A stretch of 64,000 nt of DNA, from NCBI GenBank assembly GCA_964035015.1, contig OZ035998.1, positions 23,167,479-23,231,478 of the forward strand. Direction: 5' to 3'. Positions 10,801 through 22,800 of this stretch are shown piece by piece. A model generated the notes under the pieces. It saw only the letters and a program-made list of their open reading frames with translations, was not told the origin of the DNA and made no database searches. Position 1 is the stretch's first letter. Each line of letters begins with the position of its first letter. A program made the translations under genes and the position numbers. This DNA is from Corallium rubrum. Lineage: Eukaryota > Cnidaria > Anthozoa > Scleralcyonacea > Coralliidae.

Positions 10801-13800
10801 GCCGCAGACGACTATAACAGTGTTATATTACTGTTATAGTCGTCTGCGGCGCAGGCTATAAGCAAGTCGTTCGAACTCTAGTAATGAGGCGTTCGAACGC
10901 CAACTGGAATGCGTTCGAACGCCAAATGGAATGCGTTCGAACGCCTAATGGAATGCGTTCGAATGCCTAATGGAATGCGTTCGAATGGTTGTGGCTAGCC
11001 GTTCGAACGCTTGAACTTTGCCGTTCGAATGCTCACAAGGAACCGTTCGAACACCGTTCGAACGCCGTTTTTTTTGCCCGTTTGAACGCAATTTCGATAA
11101 GGTACGTTTTCCCATGGAGGGTCACATATCATGGCTGATGATTTTCATGTAGGAGCGTGCAGGAGTCATGCATTTTTTCTCTCCTGACGGCCTTTGGTTG
11201 TGTTGTTCGAAGTGATTTGTGTTTTACTGATAAACACGCTCACAATGCTTACAATAGACTATAGTAGACCTGGATTGGTGGGCGATCTCGATAACCGTAC
11301 GCTGAAAATGTGTAGCACTCGATCAAACTTTATACGAAAATTCTCGATCAATGTGTTCTCGATCAATTTACATGATCTTACATGTGTTAGTATTAATTAA
11401 ATTGTCCTGAAAGTGTTGCTCAAGTGATGTAAATCAAAGAACAAAGAAAGTTGATAAAGCCAACTTGCAAGTGAAAGGTAGACATGCTGTGTTTTACATC
11501 TTCATCGAGGTTGACATTTAACTGAACTGACTTGTCTGTGAATGCTGTATGTGGTTTCCTTTATTTTTGCTTGTATTATTGTTTATTATTGTAATTAAAC
11601 ACTTTATACATTACTTTCATCAAGTGTGTATTATTGTTTGGGTACACCATTACGGCCACCATTTCAATGTTTTGGACACCAGTATGGCCACCAATCCACC
11701 ATTTCAATGTTTTGGCACACCAGTATGGCCACCATTACAATGTTTTGGCACACCAGTATGGCCACCATTTCAATGTTTTGGCACACCAGTATGGCCACCA
11801 TTTCAATGTTTTGGCACACCAGTATGGCCACCATTTCAATGTTATGGCACACCAATATGGCCACCATTTCAATGTTTTGGCACACCAGTATGGCCACCAT
11901 TTCAATGTTTTGGCACACCAGTATGGCCACCATTTCAATGTTTTGGCACACCAGTATGGCCACCATTTCATTGTTTTGTGCACCCGTATGGCTACCATTT
12001 CAATGTTTTGGCACACCAGTATGGCCACCATCTCAATGTTTTGCTACACGAGTATGGCCACCATCTCAATGTTTTGCTACGCCAGTATGGCCACCATTTC
12101 ATTGTTTTGGTACACCAGTATGGCCACCATTTCATTGTTTTGGTACACCAGTATGGCCACCATTTCATTGTATTGATACGCCAGTATGGCCACCATTTCA
12201 TTGTTTTAGTACCCCAGTATGGCCACCATTTCATTGTTTTGGTACACCAGTATGGCCACCATTTCATTGTTTTAGTACCCCAGTGTGGCCACCATTTCAT
12301 TGTTTTGGTACACCAGTATGACCACCATTTCATTGTTTTGGTATACCAGTATGGCCACCATTTCATTGTTTTGGTACACCAGTATGGCCACCATCTCATT
12401 GTTTTGCTACACCAGTATGGCTAGGTTTCGCCTTGGTTTCTCTGTTTTTATTGTCCATAGTTCGTATTAATCTTCTTTGTTAATATGTTGTATATATTTT
12501 AAGTAGCCCGAGTTTACGCCTAGCGGGCGTCTTGTTTCGTTAAACTTGGAGATATAACTGATTTTGCTAGGTGTGAAAATACTGTACCCTGCGCCCCTGA
12601 CGTCAGAGACTATCTAATTTACATATCAGACAAACTGGAATATCTTGAAAACGAAGAAAGATACAAAAAAGTTGTAAAAGATCTTCTGCTACAATTTGAC
12701 GAATTCTTTCAAATTAGACAAACTTAATTTTTATTGCCATGTCTTTTAAGTTATTTTAAAGAATTGCACTATGAAAAAGTCTTAAAGCTTTTACTCAAGA
12801 ATTGACAACAGTCAAGACTCTTGAACGGAAAAAGACTTATCTTTTCTAAAATCCCCGTGTAGTAACGTAATTGGTCTTTTGTATAGGACATTTTCGACTG
12901 CTCAGCAGGTTTCGAGTTACGCGCGAGATGACCTCGTGAGATCTAAAAATAACTTGAGAGGAATTAGGATGGGACTAAACCCATTACTATACATTCCCTC
13001 TCACCTTTTTTCTCAGATCTCTGGTAACACATGTGTTGATTCGTCTCAACAATGATCAACACATGTGATTGACGAAACATTCTTAAATACATACATATAT
13101 ATAAACACACATACACATACAACCGCGCTTATGACATAGCGGATATGGTTTAGCAACTAGTATCTGCAAAAATCTCTCTGCCGTTCTCAGCAGTTTGCAA
13201 GGATTGCAAGAAGCATTGCATACACATTTGCTTTGTGAGAAAGCGTAAACACGCAGAAGCTGAAAAAATTCTCGCTTTCAGAAAATGTCATAAAAATTAA
13301 TTGATGAAGGATTTAAGTACTTTCAAGCACCTCGTCATAAGTTCAAGGACTTTCAAGTCCTCGAATAATTTTTTTTTTCAAAGTACTTTCAAGGATATTA
13401 AAGCTCGGTACGAACCCTGTTGATTAGTATATTCTTAAACGTATTTTCTGATGTACTTAAACGTTTGTCGTAATGTTCTGTTTACGGATTTAAAATTACG
13501 TTGAATTACATGGGCTTAAAGTGAGAATTTATTAAAAAAACCTATTTGTTTAATTTATCCTTTGGCTTCTTATATACAACAGACTGAGAGAAAATAAGAA
13601 AGCTAAGCGGCTAGAGATTGAAAACACACAAGTTTTAACCACCATTTTGAAAATGCTCGGAAACGCTCGGAAACTCCCGTCGTACATTCGCACTTTTATA
13701 GTTGGCCATTTCGGCCATAGCGTTTAACCTGTTCTGAACTATACTATGCACGATGTAGGGCAACTCTATAGAACTCAAGTACCTGAAAAGTGAGAATGCA

Positions 13801-16800
13801 ATCGAATCAAATACCAGAAAAATGACATAGTTTGACGCTACTACAGTAATTCATTTCATCTTTGAGTTTTACTTCTTCCAAGTTTCTGTTGTTTCTTTTT
13901 ATCATTTTCCAGGTCTTCGTCGGTAAACGAACACCGCTGCCGAACGTTTGCGCGTGCGTGAGTTTGCAAGAGTAAATACTGCAACAAGCCGTGGCAATAA
14001 CAAGCTGACAGTGAAGACTAAAAGCGAAGCAAAACTATACATCGAATATACATCAGTGTTCTTAAAAAAAAGAACCATAAATATTACGAAGGGGCCATCT
14101 CAGAATATTTAAAGTTAGCATACATCTCGAAGGTGAATAGTGCTTTTCACGCAATCTGATTGGTTCCTCTAGCTCGGGACATCCTGCACCATTCACCTGC
14201 GGCCAAAACAAAATGGCGGCCAGACTTTTGCTTTTTGTTTACCGAAGCAGCATATTTTGTTGATAAACAAGGCTGATGTAGTAGACTCGTGTCCACAGGT
14301 ATGTTTCTTTACAATTTTCTACCATTAACATATTCAAAAGTTGTAAAAACTCTTTTGTCGACAAATACCCAGTACGCCAAGTTGCTGGAGGCCGTGTCTT
14401 GTATGAAAATAACGAAAAATATATCCACTTCGGTGAATAATTGTTAACTATTATTAATGCGAGTACAAATCTTCGTCGAATTACAGAATGACAATAGTTT
14501 CCCGCCCTTTTTGGTCGGAAGCTCGCACAGGCACAAAACATTTGGCAGCGGTGTCTGTTAAAGGTATTTTGAATGCCAAACTGAAATGTATATGCACTTA
14601 CCGTTCCTCGTTTAAGCGCTTCTTGTATATCATCCAAATCAGCGACTGGGCACCAACACTCGGCAATAAGACACTTATGTGTCACGTCCAAATTAAACAT
14701 GTTCATCGTGTGATAGATAGCCTTAATTTTCCTGACCTGCAATAAATTTTGAATGGCGCACTGTTGGTTAGTAGCCAAAATACCCAAGTTTAAGTAAGAC
14801 CAGTTAATGTTTGGGACAAAAGTGTGGGAGGACCAACTTGGTAATGGTAGCGACACTAGAATAGTATAATTATATACGTTACTTGATCACTACAGGCCTC
14901 TGTCTGACATATTTGTAATTTTTCTAAATGCATTTTTACTGTCACCGACTACCGACCTGATATATGTACAAACTATACACTAAATGGTCTTTCACTGTCA
15001 CAGACTGTCGCCTGACATCTATACAAACTATACACTAAATGGTCTTTCACTGTCACAGAATATACTGACATCTGTACAAACTGTACACTAAATGGTCTTT
15101 AACTGTTACAGACTATCACCCTTACATCAGGGCAAACTATATCTTTAATGACCCTTCACTGTCATAAACTATCAACTATCCTGCGAGTCAGAGACACTCT
15201 CCGACCTAAGCAGGCTTCGGGGGAAAGTGAGCTCTGCCAACAAACTCGATATTTCTTTTTGAGCATGAGGTGAAAGGTTGCCAAGGTACTATTTTGGGCC
15301 CAGACTCTAACGCGTTACTTGCTATTTTCCTGCTTGCGGGAACACCGCTGCCAAACGTTTGCCCATGCGTGAATTCGCTGAGTAAACATTGCAAGAGAAG
15401 TGGGAACTAGCCGTGGCGACAACAACCAGACAGTGAAGACTAAGTAAGACTCGACTATTCATTTGTGATTTTAAAAAAGGGTAAAGAAAATTACGAAGGG
15501 GTCAATTCAGAATATGTCACAATATTGACAAGGAAGCCATGCAATACAATACAATACAATACAATACAATACAATACAATACAATACAATACAATACAAT
15601 ACAATACAATACAATACAATACAATACAATACAATACAATACAATACAATAAGATTTATTAGGTTCCCCGTAAGGATCTTCATACCCAATTTACATGATA
15701 AAAATATCTAAAATATACATTAAGTGGTTATTTACATAAATGTAATATATAGTCAATTAATTAAGCCAACTACTGAGAAGATAGCTTCTCAAACTATGTT
15801 TGAAGGTGTTCAGGCTGGATAAATTGCGGAGCTCAGATGGCAGTGAGTTCCACAATACTGCACCTCTATAACTAAACGAATTCTGTGCCAGTGCTGTGCG
15901 GCATCTGGCTAGATTAAGGTTATTAGTGTTCCTTGTGTTATAGTTATGAATCTACGATCTTTTCTGAAACATATTGATAAGGTAACTAGGTGCTTGATTG
16001 TTCATACATTTAAACATCTGAACAGCATCTCTTAGTTTAAAAGCCTCGGATACTGGAAGCAGCCTCAACTCTTTAAGGGTGGGTGTGATGTGTTCATATT
16101 TCCTCTTTCCTGACAACAAGCGGGCTGCAAAGTTCTGAACTTGTTGAAGTTTATTAGCAATATTTGATTTGCTAGTACCTGACCAGACGGAGGAGCAGTA
16201 GTATAGCTTGGTAAAAACAAGTGAATTTATTACGGTAAATAGTGTAGATTTATCAAAAATTTGACATCTGTGCGACATTGCCAACTTGCCCATAAGTTCG
16301 CTTGCTAATGCATCTGTGTGCTCATTAAATGATAAATGTTTGTCTATTATCATTCCGAGGTCTTTCACTGAGTCAATGACAAGCAATTCCTTTCCCAAGA
16401 ACGTTATAGGCGGGATGAATGCTTGCGCTAGCATTCTGTCAGAGCCAAACACACAGAACTTTGTCTTACCAGGATTTATAAGGAGACGATTTTCGCAGCA
16501 CCATGAAGCAACTCGATTCAAATCGTGATTAAAATTACATACCTTATCTTTTTTGTAGCATGCTTATAATTTTAACTTTTGTGCCGGACTCTCGGACCAG
16601 TCCAAATATTTCAGTGTTTTCCCTATGGGAGCGCGCCGGTATGGGTACGAGATTGTGTTTTCCCGCTCTTTTTCCGAGGACGAGCTCGGACGTCGCACAT
16701 GCGCAAAACGTTTGGCAGCGGTGTTACTTGCGGGTGCTTATAAACTATAACTTGTTTGACCAGTTCAAAACCTGACTGACTCGTTCCGAACTACTTTCCC

Positions 16801-19800
16801 CCGAAACTTGCGTAGGAAAAGGGCTCTGACTGCAGGGTAACTATCAACCTGACATCTGCCCAAACCTATACACTAAAGGCAGTGTTGAAACACAAATCGA
16901 AATATAGTGAGGTGGGATATACTGCCGAAACAGAGAACGTAAAGTCTTTCACTGCCACAGACTATATACATATACACTAAATGATCTTTCACTCTCTTCT
17001 AATTGTACATTAAAAGGTCTTTCACTAACACACAGACTATCAATTTGACATCTGTGCGACATATTTAATCGGACAAACGTTGCTTAGTGTTAAAAAACAT
17101 AAAATTTCGTAATACTGACCAAGCCACGAGAACAACTCTACATTTATTTTGCATTAAAACGTTCCCCGAAGCAATAGGCGAGTTTCAGGGTTTCATTTGC
17201 GCACGCATCATTTTTCAAAAAAAACTGTCAAGCTCTACTCAAAGTAAACATACTATTTAAAATCAACAGATACAGATAAAATCAATATAGATACAGTTTC
17301 TGGATGTTTAACACTGTTACTCTGCTGTTGTTGCCTCGTTAGCAAGTCTGTTGACTCGCCAAGAGCCCGCCAATTCCTTTGCCAAAGAAATTTCCCCGAA
17401 ACAAACAAACTCGAGAAATGGCAGGAAAAAAGACATATAAAACATATCAAAAGGTCTATCATTAAGACTCATTTCTGCCATAGTAACAATCTTCCAAAAG
17501 TAAATAACAACAGAAATATATTTTGAGGAATGTTCATAATCTTACTGGAAACTTTCATAAACATACATCGCAAGAGAAAAAAATTACTAAGTACATTAGT
17601 CCAGCATACTTAGACATTGTGTAGATACCTTACGGAGCCACCTTAATTAACATTTATACAGGTTATTTTACTACTATAAAGTTAAACTTGGCATACGTAG
17701 GGCGAATGTATAAGAATGTAAGACTACACTGTCACATATTCTGTAAAATACCTTGATAAACCAATCCTTAATGCTCTTAGCAACAGTACTCAACAGCCTG
17801 TATCTGTGATCACGCGTCTCATTTAGAACCTAAAAGAAGTAAAGACAAATTCTTATATAAATTATGATGATAATAAGTACTATAGAATGATGATGAGGTA
17901 AGCCAGTTAATAATTAAGTTACTGTAAAAACATGAGAAATATTACAGTTTAGTATACCCTCACAAATAATTGTCCAATCAAACGTCTACATTAGCGTCAC
18001 GTGTCAGTGACAGTTACAGTTACAGTTACAGTTACACGATGCGATTTTTCTTGCAGCCTGCAATAAATAGGCTGAATGTTGCAACACCCCATAGCAACTT
18101 GCGCGATTTTGTTATTTTTGTCGTGTTGCGTAGTAAAAAAAGTTGGATGGGTTCTACTTTTTCCTGCAACGTGTAACACCCGTTCTGCAACTTGCAACAC
18201 AATTTTTTTCAATGCTAACCAATCAGGTGAGAGAACTTCAGGATAGCGCACGAATTCGAGACTGGGGTCACTCTCCTGGAACAAACAACATGGCGGATCA
18301 GCTTGACGATAACATATTCGAGGAAAATGCGTGTGCGTTTAACACCCCTCTAGGCAACTTGCGAGTCTTTTTTCCAATAGGTAATTTTTTTTTGGCATGT
18401 TGCAAGAAAAATCGCAACGTGGAACAGCAGCTTAAGTAAGCGTTAATTGATGGGCACGAGTATGATACAGGATTTATCATCGTGAGTGAAGAAGCTTAAC
18501 GGCCACGATGGGCCGCAGACCCCGAGTTGACGTTAAAGCTTCACGAGCGATGCTGAATTCTTTATTACACTTCTTTATCTCATGACTCTTTTGCAATTAA
18601 ATCCTTTTGTTTTTATTTAATTTACCGAGAAAGAAACGTCAAGAGTTAGAAATCAAAATACTCATTAGTATGCGATAAACGATGTGATAAGTGGTTATCA
18701 CACTCTTTTTTCATTCAAAAGAGTGTGATACCCATTTATCACACTGCATGCATACTAATCAACCGAACTGTTAGAACAATGAAATGTGGGTACATCGTGA
18801 GATAATATACACTAGTTGACTGGCGCCGAGGGAAACATCGAGTTTAAAGGCCCATTTCCACTCAGGAAAATTTTCTTTGGACAGGACATTTTCTTTTGTC
18901 TCAAACTCATTAGTTGTGCCCAAGAGCTCACAAGACAAAGGGAAATTTCCTGTCCAAGGACAATTCTCCTGAGTGGAAATGGGCCTTTACGGACCCAAAG
19001 GCTTCAATGTCACCCAAGGGCTTTAGCCCGAGCGTGACATTGAAGCCTGAGGGACCGTAAAACTCGATGTTTCTCGAGGCAAAAGTCAACAAGCGTTTTG
19101 TTATATACCAAAGACTTTTAAAATACAAAATACAAAACTGACTCGAAACTTGCAAACGGTGAAAAGACTTACCAAAACACTTTGACTTTGTCTTCGTAAT
19201 TTCAATTCAAGTCATTCAACTAAACAAATACACCAGACTCAACACTAAGAACAGCTTTAAATTTCTCCAGGTGTTTTTCAGACCTTCTTTGAAGATATGT
19301 ATTCAAATTCTTTCTTTCGGAAAATGGACTATTTCGCAAAACAAGCTCGAAACAAGCTCTTGTTTTCAAAATGCCCGAAGAGTCCAAAGTTCTTGATCTG
19401 ATGCAATAGTAATTGTGTATTCACGTGAACAACGCATGATTATAGCGAAGTCAGAGGGAAACATTACACTGTTTCCCTCTTCATTGTTGACGTCAGAGGG
19501 AAACATTACACTGTTTCCCTCTTCATTGTTGAGGCAGAAAGAAACATTGAGCTTGTTGAACAACACGTGACCATGATTTGACCAATAGGATTTCATCTTT
19601 GGCAAACGAAAGTCTTTGGTATATAACAATTAATATTAGCATATACCTCGCAGGTGAAAAGTGCTTTTCACCTAATCTGATTGGTTCCTCTAGCTCGGGA
19701 TATCCTGCACTATTCACCTGCGGGCAAAACAAAATGGCCAGTTTTGCTTTGTTTACCGACGCAGGAGATTTTGTTGATAAACAAGGCTGATTTTGTAGAA

Positions 19801-22800
19801 TAACGAGAAAAGTCAACAAAATTAAGTAGAAGAGTGTCCGCAGGTATATGTTTCTTTTTCTAGCCATTAATATATTCAAAAGTTGTATTAAAAAACTGTT
19901 TTCTCGACAAATATCGAGTACGCCAAGTGTCCAAGTTGCTAGCGGCCGTGTCTTGTATAAAATACCGAAAACAAGCACTATTCACCTCCACTTCGGTGAA
20001 TAATTGTTAAATATTATACCTCAACTGTCTAATCAGAGAGCTAGATTTGTATCACGTGACCAGTTAGTCGTAGAACTACACTACACTCCAGCAATAGTTG
20101 GCAGTTGGTTCCAGATATGTGAGATAATATAAATAAACGACTTATGCATACATGTATGTTGATTAACATTGAGACCGGAACTACGTAGGTTGTAAGGTGT
20201 AAGTCGAGGAGTAAAAAGATCTGAAATATAACTTGGACCTTGCATCTTGAAACATTTAAAGAATAATATAAGTGATTGTTCAAATCTTCTCTGCTCTAGC
20301 GAGACCATATTGGCGATATATAGACCTGCAGGTGTCGTGTTTTACAGTGGATCCTAAATTAAAATAGAGGTCCTAATGCATAGAAGTTAACATTTTCAAA
20401 CTTAGTGTTTAGTGCTTTAGATATTCCTAGAAGGATTGATGAACAGTACTCCAAGTGTGGTAGTATATAGCTCTTGTAGAGTGTAATCATCGTTGTAGAT
20501 GGAACAAGACGCTTGATCCTGTGCAAAGCAGCAATCTTCGAGTACATGTTGGTGATATGGCACTTGTACGAAAGAGTCTTATCCGGGGTTACACCAAGTA
20601 TCTTGAGTGTTGGCTCAATCTCAATCTTCTTTACGCCATTTGAAAACTCATAATTATATAAGGATTTACCCAAAGTCATAGCCTGGGTCTTGGAAGCGTT
20701 AACTTGCAAGAAGTTCTCATTAAACCAGTCGCTCAATATTTTTATGTTCTGGTTAACGGTAAATTGGAGAGATGTGGGACACGCGTTAGCCGTATACGGA
20801 GTAGTATCGTCCGCATAAAGTCGTAATGAAGAGATGTTGACTGAGTCATTAAACACGGAGCGACTGCATAAGTACTGGCTGAGGTACTCAGCCAATCCTG
20901 CCCAAACGCATCTGATTGGTCCACACAGCTAAAATTACTTCCGGCCTTACCGAGGAACTTTGGCTAAGACTGAAGAGTGGAGCTTTTGTGAGACTTGTTT
21001 ACCGTTTTTAAATTAAACTTGCCACTTCCCAAACGTCGAATTTGTCTTTTTAAGTGTAACACATCATTTTGAGTAGAAAGACGGAAAAATCACGCTTCCA
21101 AAACGTCGAAACAAAAATAAGGTGAGGAAAAACCGTACGAAAAAGACCAAGCGTCTCACCATTTTTCTTGTTGAATGCAGACGATGTCTGTATTCTTTGC
21201 TTATTCATTCATATATTCCGTCCTTGTAATTATAAGACCCTTTTATATACACCAAGAATGTTGATAATGAATATCTCCATGTAGATGTCTGAACATCATC
21301 TCACTTTTCAACGACGACAACTTTGTTTTTGCACGACCGACAGTACATGTTGTCTGGAAAGCCAGACAAATGACTACTAAAAAGTTCTCAATTTGTGATA
21401 TATTGACTTGCAAAGTTAATATAATAAACTATTTATTGTCTTCGTTTAAATGGTCTGTTTTAGTTAAATATCAAAGTATTGTCTTTTATGTGGAACTCTA
21501 TTTAAAAAAATGGCAAAAGACAAAGCAGCTATAACGTGACCTTCAAACATCATTTGAAAGCAAGGTCATAATATAAGCTTATATATTTTACAAATTCATT
21601 GACCAAACAAATTTAATCACTTCAGAATTGTTTTTATCTAAGACTCTTATGCTTCTCTTTACAATTTACAATTTACACGGGTAACTGAAAGGTAAAAAGA
21701 TTATAAATAAAAGATAATTCTCAAAACTTCACCAGCTCACTGACTCGTTGTTGACTTGACTGTTGACATTTCAAACTGTCAGTGCGTAGCCGGGGGGGGG
21801 GGGCGCTCCCTTTTATGCGCTCGCTCCGTGTTTAACGTCGTTAATAAAGATGTTGAAGAGCAATGGACCTATCTATAACTGGTAGCCAATCTGAGTAGAC
21901 TCCATTACATTTGACCCGTTGATGTCTATGTGATAGATACGACTGAATCAGACTAACAGCAGAATCCCGTAAGCCATATGCTTTCAGTTTTGCCAAGAGT
22001 AGATTGTGACAAATCGAATTAAATGCTTTTGATAAGTCAATAGCCACGATGCCAATGTCCTTTCTCTGGTCGAGATCCGATCGCCAATCATCAGTTAACT
22101 TTAAAAACGCAGTTCAGCAAGAGTGGCCGCAGACATATTATCCGAGAAGATAGATGAAAATTTGGGATATAGTTGGTCATACTTCACTTTCTCGAATAAT
22201 TTGGGTATGGTAGACAGGATACTAATCGAGCGGTAGTTCAATTTAATCGTCTCTTCTTCTTTCTTGTATTTTCTTGTAATTTCCACTGCTTAGGCCACTG
22301 TGCATGGTAGACTCGATACAGTAGTTGAACAAGTTCGTCAGTGGGAAAACAATAACCGGTGCAGCGATCTTGAGTATCTTTGGTGATAAACTATCGGGGC
22401 CACATGATTTTTTATATTCAGGCCAGCCAGTAGGTTGGCTACGTAGTCAGAGCTGACTGGCCCAAACGACATATCCAGATTGAAACATTTACTTCTGGAT
22501 GACACTTGGATGACTTTCAAAATTTTCCATAGACAGACTCAATACAGGCTCACTAATGACTGGAGTCGAAAAGTATTCGTTAAAAACCGTACTAGGATCC
22601 GAGACAATTTTGCCATCTTCAATCAGGTGGATAGTGTTAGCACTAGTATTTGTCGTGCTACCGGGTAGTAATGGTTTCATTTTTTTCCAGAATGATCCAA
22701 CAGAACTGGGTGATGGGTCAGCCGCTGCGTCAAAAAAATAGTTTTAATACTCTGTCTTTTCATAGCTGTACTTTGTTTCTTCTTTGAATTTTGTAGATGT

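Larger units (their letters stand above)
9188..13005. mobile_element. Large element with long inverted arms enclosing nested repeats
   Basis: Left arm about 9188-9520 and right arm about 12490-13005 are inverted copies: GAGGGAATGTATAGTAATGG against CCATTACTATACATTCCCTC; GCAATAAAAATGAAGTTTG against its near-complement at 12720-12740; CTCGGGCTAC against GTAGCCCGAG. The right arm is about 200 bp longer. The interior contains the TTCGAA element and the 33-bp array. No transposase is recognised, so this is probably non-autonomous. Confidence 0.65.

Noticed and set aside
11549..12424. Long repetitive open frames (up to 291 codons) on both strands
   Set aside because: Produced by a 33-bp tandem repeat whose length is a multiple of three; most frames stay open. 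No start, splice or domain evidence.
14488..14745. Plus-strand open frame over exon 10
   Set aside because: Antisense shadow of the V-ATPase exon.
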